Positions 31,773 through 44,162 of a DNA stretch of 64,000 bases are shown here, piece by piece. Under the pieces are notes generated by a model. The model searched no databases. It had not been told where the DNA came from and was given only the letters and a program-made list of their open reading frames with translations. The stretch lies in the NCBI GenBank assembly GCA_016490735.1, contig JAEMWC010000081.1:427501-491500 (forward strand), read 5' to 3'. The position numbers and the translations under genes are program-made. The DNA is from Pachyseris speciosa (Eukaryota; Cnidaria; Anthozoa; Scleractinia; Pachyseridae). Position 1 is the stretch's first letter. Each line of letters opens with the position of its first letter.

Positions 31773-33186
31773 ATGACTGATGATTTGAGCACGCCCTCAA
31801 GTTGGGCTGAAAATGTAACCGTTAATGAGTCTGATGCTTTTCCGTGTGCTTCCACGACTTCTGTGACCATGGATGCTCCTGATGCTCGTTTGTATTATAG
31901 TGTGGCAGCTCTGTCCTGTTCTGACGTTCTAGGAGATCTTGGTGATTTGTCGGAGATTCTGGATTATCTTCCGACTGCTTTTGAATGTGAGCATTTTGAC
32001 GAAGGCAACTTTATGTACAGCATATTTTATCGCCCGTGAATGTCTCAGTACCAAGGATATTTTTGATGCTCTGGCCAGAGATGGCATCCCTGCCAGGAAG
32101 GTTCGCTGCATTCAGCGTAAGTTGGACAATGACATTCATATCACCTTCACAGATAAGGCCATCTGCAAGAAGTTTGTTAAAATGACATCTTTCAGTGTTC
32201 AACATAATTCTTATTATGTTCGATCTCCTTCCAGACTTCACACCTTTTTTACTATTTACAATGCCCCAAATGAGATGCCTGATGATGTGCTTATCTCTCG
32301 TTTACCCCCGTACTGTAAAGTCATTCATTGTCGCTGTGGAAAGCTCTACGATCAGCCCAAAGTTTCTAATGGCTTGTGACATTTTCGGGAGACTATTATC
32401 CCAAGTCTGATGCTGATGATGATGCTACCGTTGACAAGAATAACGATGGTGATGACGAGGATGATGACATGCAGACGGCGGATAGTGATTCTCTTGCAGA
32501 TGTTAGCAAACACCAACAGCTTGTTTCATCTGCTATGCCTACTGCTGTCCTACCTGTTACAACTGCCGTGGTTTCTTCTGCTTCTACTGCTCCCAGTACT
32601 AGTGCCTCCAGCACTCCTGCTCAACCTGTTGTCTCCAATGTTTCTACTCAACTTAATGTTTTCTCTGGTACCTCTTCCGCTGGTATTTGCCGCGGTACTC
32701 CTGTACCTTCTTTGCTTCCTGAGGTGTCTGCTGACAGTTCTACTGCTCCCCGTGTTCTCAACTCACAAGGCCTTCTGGATACTACACCCAGTTTTTTCAC
32801 CCTCTACGCATTTCAAGTCTTCTTCCCTGCCGTCCGTGTTTTCTCCGTCTGCCAGTGGCCATCTCTCTGGATCTGCATCCAATGTGGAGTCTGCGAGGGC
32901 TGCTTCTGGCTCGTCCCAGGCTTTGTCCGGTTCTCTATCTCAAAAGCTCTCTTCGAAATCTTCTGGTCGTCGCAAGCCTGCCCCTTTTTCCAACTTGCAG
33001 GTCAGTACTATGCGTAAACCAACTGCTACTGTTAAGGTTTCTACTCCGAGGAGATCTGCGCAGTCTTCACAGTCTTCACAGCTCTCCAGGCCACATCAAC
33101 CTATGGATACTTGTGGTATCGGGCCGTGTAATCGATCTTCGTCTTCTGTTGAATCTGGCATCGCCCGTAAGTCTGCTCCCTCTTAG
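31773..33186 (+). pseudogene. LINE A ORF1 (RNA-binding protein)
   Basis: Begins MTDDLSTPSSWAENVTVNES at ATG 31773 after a TTTTCTTAG tract. A frameshift near 31990 leads to ARECLSTKDIFDALARDGIP and CIQRKLDNDIHITFTDK, an RRM-like nucleic-acid binding pattern in Tx1/L1-type ORF1s, ending at SRLPPYCKVIHC. Further shifts near 32370 and 32790 lead to an acidic then Ser-rich tail ending TAG 33184-33186. The zinc knuckles seen in LINE 2 ORF1 are not found here, so that block is deleted. ORF2 starts two bases after the stop. Confidence 0.65.
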
Positions 33187-33188
33187 TC

Positions 33189-34133
33189 ATGCCTTTATTA
33201 TTATTATTGTTTGTTGTGAAGCTTCTTTCACTTAATTCAAGGGGTTTTGATTTACGTAAGGAGTTAATGATTTTTGATCGTGCTAACAGTTATGATTTTT
33301 GTTTTGTTCAGGAAACTCATGTTTCTTGTTCCAGTAGGCTCACTGCCCTGTCTGCTGGGTGGTCTGGCCCTAGTTTCCGGTCGTCTGCCTTTGGCAGACA
33401 GGGTGGTGTGGCTATTCTTGTTTCCGATCGTTTTGATGGTGAGATTTTATCCTGGCGCAAAGATTCTGATGGCCGTGTTCTTAGTTTATTAACTACGTCT
33501 AATGGTTTCAAGATTAATTTCATTAATATTGATGCTCCTGTTAATTTAACCCATCGTAAAATCTTCTTTGAAAATCTTCCTGTGGATGCTATTATCCTAG
33601 GTGGAGATTTAAATTGTTATGAAAGTGAGCTTGACAAACTTGGCGGTAATGTTTTTGTTGCAAAATATTTAGCAGACTTTCATTCTTGTTTTAGACTTTC
33701 TGATGCTTGGCGTAAACTTTATCCCAGATTGCGCCAATACTCTTGGTTTAATTCGGATTTTTCAATTGGCAGTCGCCTTGATAAGTTTTTTGTTTCTTTT
33801 AATCTTGCTTCCTCTGTTCGTTCCTGTGATATTCTCCCATGTTGTTTTTCAGATCACAATTTCATTAGCTTGCAAGTTTGTTTGAATAATGATTATGCAC
33901 GTGGTCCTGGTCTGTGGAAATTTAATAACTTGCTGCTTTCAGATACTGATTTTTCGACCTGCGTTGATAATTTTCTATCTATTAAGGACTGGTGGGATTT
34001 TTTTAAACGTTCTTTACGTGCTGAAATTGTTTCTTATTCCAAACTTAAGCGCAGAGAATTATTCCACGAGCGTGCCAAGCTCACTAATCGTCTAATTAGT
34101 TGTAAGCAGCGTCTTTGTCAAGGGGACAATTTT
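33189..34133 (+). pseudogene. LINE A ORF2, endonuclease half
   Basis: ATG 33189 opens a frame with the AP-endonuclease motifs LLSLNSRGF (Asn), VQETHVSC (Glu), ILGGDLNCYE (Asp, Asn), SRLDKFFVS and CFSDHNFI (Asp-His). This frame is undamaged through GLWKFNNLL to LCQGDNF, where it is cut by the insertion of LINE B. It resumes at 41247 with the same GGGGACAATTT. Confidence 0.75.
34117..34133 (+). repeat. Target-site duplication flanking LINE B
   Basis: GTCAAGGGGACAATTTT here and GTCAGGGGGACAATTTT at 41247-41263 differ at one base. They bound the minus-strand LINE, whose poly(A) tail reads as the T run after 34133. Confidence 0.85.
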
Positions 34134-35717
34134 TTTTTTCACAAATCATATTTTACACCCATAAGACTAAGTTTACACAATAAAAGAAGGAGAAAAGAGA
34201 AAAAAAAAACTAAATAAAATGAAAGCCTGTCGGTCGCCAGTCATGACTAACTGATAAATTGATTATTCTTATTCTTATTTATTATTATTATTTTTTAAAC
34301 TTGTAATGCTAAGTGTATTATATAATATTGTATGTGTTATATGATATTTACGTACATACTTACACTACACTACCACTTATACTTGCACTACTTACAAACG
34401 CCAAGAATAGAAAGGAAAAAATACAATATTATAAAGACAGAAAAAATTTCCATTTGTTCTTGAATTCTTTCTCCTTATTAGAAATGATGCCAGGTATTTC
34501 TCTAAATTTATTTTTTCACGCACAAGTGAGACGAAATCCTCAAATTGGTGCGTTATGGCATTTAAAGCGTTGACATATAAGAAATATTTACTCAAAATAA
34601 TGAGATGGTTGAGGGCTAAACAATAAGTGTGACAGCGAGTAATTCTGAACATAACTTCTAATTCTGACAGAAGCAGTTTCGTGTTACTAGAGAGTGAATA
34701 CCATTCCTGGAACCTATTCCAAAATGAAGTCGACTGCGTACAATGTATAAACAAATGCCACATGGTCTGACACTCAGAAGGACAAAAGGGGCAGGAGGGC
34801 GAGGCAACTTTCTTCATTTTGTACAACAAGCTATTCGTTGGTAAAATTCGTTGAATAATTTTATATTGGAACATCGTTAATTTAATTGCTTTTGTGGCTT
34901 TGAAAGGTAAGAGGTAAATGTTATTTAAGTCATTCATCTCGCTGCAGCACGCTAAAGTTTTTTCTCAACAGTGGGCGGAGGTAGATCTTCAAGGTTTAAC
35001 AGCATTGCATATATTGTCTTGCATGTCAGTGAACCAATTGAAGTGGAAGGCGTAACTGGGTTTTCAGAACCTTCTTGCAATAGTTTCTTCGAAGTTTGGG
35101 GAATAGAAGAAAGAATGCTACAATATTGTAAAAAGTTACATTTTAGTTTGAATTTATTGCAAAAAGAGTTAAACGGAAGGAAACGGCCCTCACAGGAGTC
35201 AAAAAGGTCCGAGATACCATTGCATGATACCAATGAGGAAAGTATACCATTTTCCTTTTCACAGTTATAAATCGGTTGTTCCAGATTGTCTGTGAGAGAA
35301 CCTCATTTTTATTTTTGGGCGTGGTTGTTGCGATGTTTTGCCAGTAAAAAACAATTTGTTTGTAGAAGGCTGGAAGATGGTTGTCTAGGTCAAGGAGATT
35401 ATAATCATAATTGCATTTAAACAATTCAGTTCCGCCAACACTGGCAAGGAGCAATTTTGGTATGTACTGCCATGGAGCATCCGAATTAGAACATAACCGT
35501 TTAACCCAGTTTAACTTAAGCGCCTTATCAAAGAGAGAAAAGTCCTTTATTTTGGCAGGTTTGTGATTCCAAATAAAATCGAAAGTGATCTTATTTACTT
35601 CTTTGCTGAAGTCCTTAGGGGTGTCCATGACACTGCAGATAAAGACGAGTTTTGAAAGTGCTAATGTTTTAATTATATTTATCCTACCAAAGATAGTAAG
35701 GTCTCTTTGGGACCATA

Positions 35718-37360
35718 TGTGACCCTCCACAGGAAAACAGTCACTAAGGTGAACGCACGCACACGGCACGGTCGCACGTTAAAACAAAAGAAGCATGTCT
35801 TAACACGGTGGCTGCGTGTTAGTCACTTTCCTCATTAGTGTCCAAGTTATTGTTTTCCTTTGCACGCTGAAGACAATGCAGCGTGTTGAGATTCCTGCGT
35901 GCGATATCGCACGTATCAACACGGTGACCGTGTCAGAAGTTTTATTGTCTCCAGATATCAAGCAGAGATTTCGAGGCCTCAGCTTTTTTCTTTCCAAAAA
36001 AGCTTTGGAAAGTCATGATCGTAAAGTCGCTGCAACAAGCAGCGGGATTGCAGATTTGTCCTCAATTCCGTACATGACCACAGATACAAAGTAGATTTAC
36101 TAGGCAAGTTAAAGAAGGAACTTCCCTTCACTCACTTTAAGGTTTTCAAAGGGCCGGCTATTTTTTGGTTTGTATTCGAGTTTGAATTTTCACTCGTTTC
36201 CCACGCATGGAACGAATCAACCGAAACCACCAAAATGAGACACTAACTTCTTTTGAACGACCATTCTGCATTTGCCCATCAACAAACAGGTCACAGAAAT
36301 TTTGAAAAAACTAATGGGAATGAACCGTGATTTAACACCATCCAAAAACACCATTCAACTTAAAGGCAAGCGAGATTTATACCCAAATAATTTTATGGTT
36401 TACTTGTGCTAATCCTCAAATTCGCTGAGATGTTGCGTTATCTGACCCCGCCATCAAGTCTCGTAACCTTGCTGATCAGATTTCAAACTACAGTATGCAA
36501 ATTTGTCTTAAATCAGTCAGGAGTGTAAAATGAAAAACAACAGCAGTGAAACTAAAAAATATTTAGTTTTCTTTTCATCAGAACAAAAGAATAATAAAAA
36601 GACCACGAAGCATGTCTGGGAAATTTTTGCAAGAGGTCAATCAGTTCCCGAAAATACGAAAACATTCAGACAATAATTCCCGTGTAACAGTCGCCGCAAG
36701 TGACAGGGCTTCGATAAGTCTCGCTCATTCCCACGAAGTGCATCGCATGACAACACAAATTCTTTACAAACGTTTTGTGTATGGCCTTTAAAATTCATCC
36801 AGAAAGCATTGCCTCGACATTAAGTCCGCTGTTTCGTGCTTCGTTTGGAGATAAAACAAACCAGCAACTTGTCTAATTTCAAGAAGTTTCAAAAAGCGAA
36901 ACGCACCAGCTGATCGATAGAAATAAACATTACTCCTCGGAGCGAAAAGAAACGCGATCCAACTGCTGTGATGAGCACTTTTAACGATGAGAATTAGAGG
37001 CATTTTATTGTGCTCCGCAGTACCGCAGATACTGGTTTCAATGGTAAAAGAAAAACGATTCTCCATTAACGTAATCCGGTAAGCATGGAACCCGTTAAAA
37101 GATGTCTAGCGTGTGTACAAACAAAGACATTACCGTGTTAATACCATGTTAATCCATCGTGCTAAATATACAAAGCTCTACCGTGTTAGAATCGTGCAAA
37201 CAAAGACCACAAACACGCTACTACACGTTCCATTGTTCTTGTTTGCACATATATGAATATACGCACGATAAGCGTGTTGTGTCCGAATCGTGCGAGCGTG
37301 TTGCTACCGTGCCGTGTGCGTGCGTTCACCTTTGTGACTGTTTTCCCGTGGAGGGTCACA
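35718..37360. mobile_element. Non-autonomous TIR DNA transposon, 1643 bp
   Basis: Ends match as inverted repeats over about 55 bp with two mismatches, beginning TGTGACCCTCCAC, with TA on each flank. Many CACGGT/ACACGCT-type words recur near both ends (for example AACACGGTGACCGTG at about 35918 and TACCGTGTTA at about 37131), probable subterminal binding sites. No transposase is recognisable; the 92-codon frames inside look like chance. It sits in LINE B ORF2, and its removal rejoins that protein. Confidence 0.88.
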
Positions 37361-37824
37361 TATATGCAATGTTTTCTTTAACGATCCTAATTTTTCAAAA
37401 AAATTTTTCTTTTCAGACGCTTCTAGATTGTATGTAAAATGCATTCCAAGCGCGTAACCCGTTCATTTGGAGATCAAGGGGTGCATCTTTCCTGTGGCGC
37501 ATGGAGCCAAGCCATTATCAGCATTTCAGATTTTGTTCGATTTATTTTCAGGTCAGAGCACTTTTCGAAAGGTGACAATAAATCGGATAAGTTTGACCTC
37601 TTTATTTTCACCTATGGTAATACCTTTTATTTCTTTTGAACATCTAATACTGTGTGCAAGTAACTCAATAGCAATAACGAATAGGGTGCCGGAAAGTGGG
37701 CAACCTTGACGCACTCCACGTTCTAGATAAAAGTGTTTTGAGGCGTATCCGTTATTCAAAACACAACTAGAGATATCTTTATAGAACACTTTTATCCATT
37801 GATGAAGGTCAAGACCGAAGTTAA

Positions 37825-38265
37825 AGTGTCTATATCGTCTTCTGGTTTTTGGTGGTTCTGATATGTACATAAGGAGTAGATAGCTGTTCAAAAAGGTTTT
37901 TTCAGATTCCGCCTTGTTTTTGCCCTGAAATCGTCGTTCAAATTTCCCGCTTGAGCCACACCCATCAAACTTGACCGAGCTAGTAAGGGGCATGGGTATA
38001 TTCCTGATCTGACGTCACAAACTGCTTTGCATGCATGTTTACAAAGACTTAATGAGGTGCAAATCACTTTGTGACGTCAGATCAGGAATAGACCCACTCC
38101 CCTTACTAGCTCGGTCAAGTTTGATGGGCATGGCTCAAGCGGGAAATTTGAACGACGATTTATGGGCAACACCACAGCGGAATTTGAAAAAAAATTTTTG
38201 AACAGCAATCTACTCCTTATGTCTGCACCAGAACCACAAAAAACATAGAAGACGAGAAAGACACT
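37825..38265. mobile_element. Palindromic MITE with TTAA target duplication, 441 bp
   Basis: Almost the whole element is one long inverted repeat: AGTGTC...GACACT ends, arms of about 200 bp (for example AAATTTCCCGCTTGAGCCA on both sides), centre near 38035. TTAA flanks it at 37821-37824 and 38266-38269, which points to piggyBac-type mobilisation. It interrupts LINE B RT between VFLDFENA and FNFGLDLHQW. Confidence 0.9.
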
Positions 38266-40284
38266 TTAAACGTTTCGAGGCATTTTCGAAATCCAAAAAC
38301 ACAGCTACCCCTGAGATATTCTTCTGTTTAGTGAAATGCATTGTGTCTGATATTAGCCTAATGCTTTCCCCAATGAACCTTCCCTTAACATACCCGGATT
38401 GGCAGGGATGAATTAAATGTGGCAAGATCTTTTCCAAGCACAGAGCAATAGTTTTCGTTGCTATTTTATAGGCTACATTCAGTAATGATACAGGTCGCCA
38501 ATTCTTTAAATATTTGGTTTTCTTTTTCTTTTTCGGGATTAAAGAAATAATCCCTTGGCGTTGAGAGATAGAAAGAGTTCCATTTTGAAAGGCGTAATTA
38601 AAGCTGCTTACCATAAAACGAGCCTAGTAAGTTCCAAAAGTAGTGGTAAAATTCAGGGGTGAGCCCATCCGTACCAGGAGTCTTATTGTTTTCCATAGTC
38701 TTTAACGCGCGCTCACACTCATCAATAGACATATCACCTTTCCACGTTTTCGCGATCTCTTCTGATAATGAATTTTCTGTTTCGAAGAAATCGTTGAAAA
38801 TTGGGCAGTTGGGATCTTTATTTCTTGACGTATAAATTTCTTTGAAAAAGCGCTCTTCCTCCTCAAGGATGTCCTTAGGGTTTGTAATTTTGTTGCCATC
38901 GTTGATTACTAAGGACATTATATGTTTCTTTTTTTGGTTACTTTTTTCTAAGTTATAAAAATATTTGCTATTCCTCTTGCCATGCTCGTACCAGTGCGCT
39001 CTACTGCGCACAATTGTTCCTCGTGTTCTGATCTCTGTAATTTTTGAAAGCTTAGTTTTTATTCTCTCCAGTTCAGATTTAAGAGAATCGCTGTATGATG
39101 TCTGGAGTTGGGTCTGTAATCTCATCATTTCCGACAAAAGAGTTGATTTTAAATGTTAACAGTTCCACGTAATTAGTATCTGAGAGCAAGGAGTTGTTAA
39201 ACTTCCAGAACCCAGGTCCCCAAGGGAGCTCACGTTTGTTAAGGAACAAGGAGAGAGCAACGGCGGAGTGATCTGAATAAATGTTTGGGAGTATTTTGCA
39301 CTCTTTCACGCGGTCTTTTAGCTGCTTTGAAATAAGGAAATAGTCAAGTCTACACTATATTTTCATTGATGGGTTAGCCCATGTGAAGCCCAGTTGATCT
39401 GGATTCTTGAAGCGCCAGGAATCGAGTAAATTGTGTTTTGATTAACGATTGAAGCTCATTGAGAGAAGCTTTTTTTCCGTCAATTGGTCTACCACCGTTT
39501 TTGTCTAAAGTGCTAATTGTGCAGTTGAAATCACCTCCTAGCACGAGACTGTCGTCGGCGTACGGACTTAGGAATTCTTTTGAAAGGTCTCTGAGGAATA
39601 CAACTTGTTGGGTTGCATCGTTTGGTGCATAAACGTTAACCAAAACTATTTTGGTACCATCAATAATAATCTCGGCTAAAATACACCTGCCATAATTATC
39701 TGCAGTAATTTTTTTGAAGTTAACGTCAAGACGTGGTTTGAATAAAATCATAACTCCTCTACTATGAGAAGAGCCGTGGCTGAACACGATTTTGCCTCCC
39801 CATTCCATTTCCCATCTTTTGATAGATTCCGGTGAGGAATAAGTTTCTTGCAAGAAAATGATATCCGATTGTTGCTGATGCAACCAACGAAAAACTTGTC
39901 TTCGCTTTCTCGAACTGTTTAGCCCTCTTATGTTAAGTGATAACATTTAGTTTCTGATCAAGAGATAGATGTGATATCCAAGCAATAACCAATAACAAAG
40001 TTGTCTTAATAATGTGCTCATGCTGCGACTGATATTCAGCATTACAAGGCTTGATTCTATTTGCGCTGTTAACAACAGAACAACTTTGACAAACATGACA
40101 GAAGAACAAGCTAAAAAGGAAAGACATACTAAGAGAAATGACACAATTCTAACTATTACCGACTTACCCAAAGCTTTGTGCGGTCTTTGACTGGATGGAG
40201 AGCGTGGAAAGTCGCAGCTCTTAAGCAGGTTGTTAAGAAGTATAAAGCAAACTAAAATTTAGAGCTTATTCTACCTTAATTGTT

Positions 40285-41152
40285 CATTAAGCGCCCATAG
40301 AAAGGAAATTGTAAGTTTCTTCACCACGGTAAAGAGCACCGTCGATGATCAGCTTTTTGACGTTGAGGTATGCAGCCTTCTCGCGCTTGGCTGCCTTTAG
40401 TACCGGGTATAGTTTCTTTCTTATTTCATCAACTCTTTAGGGAAATTGTCGGACATTCCAAATCCGGTACGTCTTGGGAGATTCTTGATGAACGATTTGA
40501 TAAAAACTTTGTCTTGAAAATCCGTCAGCTTTACTATAATCGGCCACGGTTGAGAATTTCGGCCATTTGATTGTGTTCACTTCGTAATTCTATGAGCTCT
40601 GTCAAAACGAATCTATTCTTCATCAACTTGCAGGATTTTCAGCTTCGTACACATGAATTCTCCAAGGGTGAGCTTGGTGTCGCTGTTAGATTCGTTTTCA
40701 CGTTCCTTTATGCCAAAGAATTTCATATTACCTCTACGACTGTGACATTCGAGATTAACATGTCGGCGATGTAGCTCTTTAAAAGCGCGCTCGATGCATT
40801 CACTAGAGTTGTTGGTCGCTTCTCGTTTGAAGTTTGCATCATTTATTACGGATTTGAGATCCTCAATCTCTGCTTGTGAATACTCCAAGCTCGTTTGCAG
40901 GGATTTATTTTCTTCCTCGAGGAGAGTTATCCTCTTTTTATAAGTTTCCAATTCGGGAAGTATACCTAAAAGCATGTAGAGTTTCTCTTCAATGCCGGAG
41001 AGCCTAAAGTTTGTTGTTTCGAAGCATTCTTCGCACCCTTGCTTGTGATGTTGATCAGACACGTCTTCTTCATCAGTTTGAGAGCTACCTTCCCTTGTCC
41101 GTTTTCTGCTGCTTTCTGCGGCTTCCTTTCTTTTTGCTGGTTCATCAGGCAT
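40285..41152 (-). pseudogene. LINE B ORF1 (L1 ORF1p-like)
   Basis: ATG at 41152 gives MPDEPAKRKEAAESSRKRTR, a coiled coil (LEEENKSLQTSLEYSQAEIE) and the RRM-like segment HVNLECHSRRGNMKFFGIKE. After a stop near 40613 and a frameshift the C-terminal domain follows (FYQIVHQESPKTYRI, EIRKKLYPVLKAAKRE) to about 40285. The order coiled coil, RRM, CTD is that of L1 ORF1 proteins. Confidence 0.75.
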
Positions 41153-41246
41153 TATAAATAGATAATAAATGAATCCTAACCACTGCCCTGGCTGCAAAAA
41201 CTGAAAAATCACTACGAGCACATTTTCGGCGTGACCGCCATCTTGA

Positions 41247-43805
41247 GTCAGGGGGACAATTTTGTCGTTTCAACAATTGTCTCCCTCGAATCTCGACTTA
41301 AAGAGCTTACCTTAAGGGACCTGGAAAGTGCCAAAATTCATAGTCGGGTTCAATGGTTTGAAGACGGTGAGAAGCCCACACACTTTTCCTTTAAATTAGA
41401 ACGTGAGCGCATGGATCGTAATTTTGTGTGTTCTTTTTTAAATGCAGATGGGATTCGAGGTTTTTGCCCGTGAGGGAATTGAACATGCGCACGTGTGTTT
41501 TTATAGTGATTTATTTTCCCCTGAGCCTATTGATCCCATTTGTAAACGACTGCTACAAGATTTTGCTTGTTCTCTCACTGCAAGTGATCACGATTTCTGT
41601 ATGAGGCCCTTTCTTTATCTGAGCTAGCCGAGTCTCTCTCTTCTCTTAATCTTGGTAGGTCCCTTGGTCCCGACGGTTCTACTGCTGAATTCTATAGAGC
41701 TTTTTGGCACCTTTTGGGTCCTTCCTTTTTAAGAGTTGCTTGTGAATGTTTTACTGACGGAGCGCTGTCTGATTCCATGAAGGGTAGCGCTACCCGACTA
41801 ATTTTCAAAATGCGAGGTGACAGGAAAAGTCTGAAAAATTGGCATCCCATCAGTTTGCTTAATGTAGATTATAAGATTATTTCTAAAGCTATCACTTGTC
41901 GCCTTTCTCGTGTTCTAGGTTTTGTTGTTGACCCGGACCAGACTTGTTCTGTGCCAGGCCGATCGATTTCGTCCAATGTTGTTTTATTACGGGACTGATG
42001 AGACGGCAATTCTCATTAGCCTTGACCAGGACACTGCTTTTGATTGTGTCGACCGTTCGTTTTTAACAGATCTTCTCTGTCACCTTGGTTTTGGCCCAAA
42101 TTTTCTGAGATGGGTTCACACCTTTTACGAGGGCGCTTACATGTGAATTCTTCTCAATGGATGGTTAACTGAGAAAATTCCTTACGTCGTGGGGTGAGGC
42201 AGGGTGACCCCTTGTCCCCCCTGCTTTATGTTTGATGTATTGAGGCTCTTGCTTGTCAAATTCGCAGTTGTCCTGAGATCAGGGGCTTTCTCTTGCATGG
42301 TGCCCGCAGCCGCCAGGCTAAAGTTCGTTTGTACAGTGATGATACTACGGCAATTTTGAAAGATTTTCGGTCTCTTGTTAAAATATTGATGTTATTTCTA
42401 TTTATGAGAGGGGTTCTGGTGCGAAGTTAAATAAGTCCAAAACTTAGGCCATGTGGCTGGGTTCGTGGAAGGATAGAAGTGATGAGCCACTTGGCCTCAC
42501 TTGGGTACGTAAAATAAAGGTTTTAGGTGTAGTTTTCGGCACTGTTCCTACCAAATTTGATAATTGGCAGCCCTGTCTTAACAAGTTAGAGGGATCCCTT
42601 GATCTTTGGAAATCTCGGTCACTGTCCTTTGTTGGTAAGAGCATTTTAATTAATGTTCTTGCCCTTAGTAAATTACTTTATCTCGGGAGATTTCTTATTA
42701 TGCCCGCATGGGTGCTTGCGCGTGTCAATCAATTGATTTGGCCTTTTCTTTGAGGTTCTCGTTGTGAAACCGTGAGTAGGAACACTTGCTTTTTACACCA
42801 GAGTGCAGGGGGGTTGGGCATTTGCAATTTGGCCTTGAAATGCGATGCCCTTCGTTTAAGTTGCATGATTTCCACCGTCAGTTCCTCCGAGGACTCTGGT
42901 TTTTTCCTATGTAATTCGTTGGCCGATGCCTTGCATCCATGCGGGCTGAGTGGGCTGGCTTGCATGATTCTTCCACTCCTAACACAAGTCATCCCACTCC
43001 TTTCTATGATGTTTGTCTTCGCGTTCTAGCTCAAGTTTCGTCTGTTGATGATCTTGTATCTCGTAAGATTTATAGTTCTCTCCTCTCGCATCGTTCTTCT
43101 TCCCCTCTTCTCCTGAAGTTCTGGTCTTCTTTTCTCCCTCGTCCTTCTTCTCTTGATTGTTACTGGTCTCTTGTCCAGGATCGTTTTACTGAAAATTTTG
43201 ATCTTTTGTGGTTGATTGCCTTGCGCGGTATCAAGGTCCGTGATTCTTTAAAGCGTTGGGTCATCATAATTTCTGGGGTTTGTGCGTCGTGCCCTAGACA
43301 GGAGACTATCGATCATTGTTTTCTTAATTGCCCTCGTGTTAAGTGTGTGAACCCATTTTAAGCCGATTCTGTCTGTCCTACTGTGTCTTAATTTCCGTGT
43401 TAATTGTCTTTTTCTTTTTATGGCCCGCAGTTTCTGCCAAGAGGGCCAGAGTTGCACATTTTCTTCTTAAGTCCATCCTCTACGGCATTTGGGTGTTTCG
43501 CAATAAGGCCGTCTTTTTCAATGGTAAAGAAGACCATAGGGCTATCATTCGTTCGAATTTCGTTGGACTCTATTCGGCTCTCCGAATCCTGTTTTGCTGA
43601 GTCTTGGCTAATTGACGATTTCTGTGTCGTGGAGGATGGGCTTGTCAGGATCTTTATTAAGTCGTCGTTCTTTCATGTCTGTGCATTGTCTGTGCACTAT
43701 TCATTGACTATATCATCAAAGGCCCTATATAAGGAATTTGTTTGGCCTGTGGCCTCAGGGACTTTATTTAGGGGTTTTGTTTTGTATCAGATCGCCTACT
43801 CTGGA
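41247..43805 (+). pseudogene. LINE A ORF2, RT half
   Basis: Resumes after the duplicated target: SLESRLKELTLRDLESAKIH, VQWFEDGEKPTHFSFKLE, then in other frames RSLGPDGSTAEFYR, LKNWHPISLLNVDYKIIS, LISLDQDTAFDCVDRSFL, LRRGVRQGDPLSPLLY, VRLYSDDTTAILKDF (active site, YSDD) and the finger CASCPRQETIDHCFLNC. At least six frameshifts or stops, so inactive. The 3' UTR follows, with AATAAA at about 43891. Confidence 0.75.
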
Positions 43806-43923
43806 TAAACGTTGACTGTCTGATGTACTTCTGAATATTGCATGTGCCTTTGTTTTATTGTCTTTGTCTTTTAATGTGTTTTCATCTGTGAATAAACTTT
43901 CTTATACAACCGAGACAGCTGTC

Positions 43924-44162
43924 CATGGCTGCTAATGCTTGGGCTCAATCTTTGCTTTGGTAGATTTAAGGGGTAATGCCCGCTACCTTGTGGCCTTAGT
44001 GCCTTTTGAATGGCTTCAGCTTACTTAATCAAATTAATTTCTGAAGTATCCTTGTCACTCCAGCCACATCCCACAAGCTTTACGTTTTCATTGCTTGTTC
44101 TATTGATATGTGGGTACTTGAGCCTGAGCATTAGCTATGCCATGCTGATGAGGCCTAACAAG
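43924..44162 (+). repeat. Second copy of the hammerhead unit, truncated
   Basis: About 94% identical by eye to 31387-31624. Stem I partners CATGGC (43924) and GCCATG (44139-44144) and core CTGATGA (44145-44151) are kept, but identity ends at AACAAG (44162), so GAAA and stem III are lost. Immediately upstream, at the LINE A/LINE 2 junction, CCGAGACAGCTGTC (43910-43923) resembles the missing half (CCGAAACAGCTGTC) with one A to G change. Confidence 0.7.

Larger units (their letters stand above)
34392..39946 (-). pseudogene. LINE B ORF2 (endonuclease and RT)
   Basis: It starts MLSLNIRGLNSSRKRRQVFRW (39946) with LQETYSS, YGRCILAEI, VLGGDFNCT and, in another frame, YSDHSAVALSL: a complete AP-endonuclease set. 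RT blocks are SRAHWYEHGKRNSKYFYNLE, NNKTPGTDGLTPEFY, LKNWRPVSLLNVAYKI, VAVFLDFENA, then, beyond the TTAA MITE, FNFGLDLHQW and RGVRQGCPLSGTLF. The YADD box is missing: after KEVKLIRF the sequence jumps to LKINRTKSEM, so an internal deletion removed the active site. The C-terminus continues beyond the 1.64-kb transposon (INIIKTLALSKLVFI, then CPFCPSECQTMWHLFIHC, a CCHC finger) to 34392. Confidence 0.8.
34134..41246 (-). mobile_element. LINE B, L1-like, full length, inserted in LINE A
   Basis: On the minus strand it starts AAGATGGCGGTCACGCCG near 41243, resembling L1-type 5' ends, and ends in a short A tail at about 34134. ORF1 (40285-41152) and ORF2 (34392-39946) are both present but damaged. 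Two further elements lie inside ORF2, at 35718-37360 and 37825-38265. A 17-bp target duplication with one mismatch flanks it. Confidence 0.85.
31387..43923 (+). mobile_element. LINE A, Tx1-like, interrupted by LINE B
   Basis: 5' unit with hammerhead parts, ORF1 (31773-33186), ORF2 (33189-34133 then 41247-43805) and a 3' UTR with AATAAA at about 43891. The middle 7.1 kb (34134-41246) is a second LINE on the other strand flanked by a duplicated target. The 3' end abuts directly on the 5' unit of a second copy of the same family (LINE 2). Confidence 0.8.

Noticed and set aside
32410..33235. Leu-rich 258- and 126-codon ORFs as membrane proteins
   Set aside because: Off-frame readings of the Ser/Thr-rich tail of LINE A ORF1; TCT/CTT codons shift into Leu.
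35816..37066. 92-codon ORFs inside the 1643-bp TIR element as a transposase
   Set aside because: No DDE, HTH or zinc motif and no codon pattern; probably chance in a non-autonomous element.
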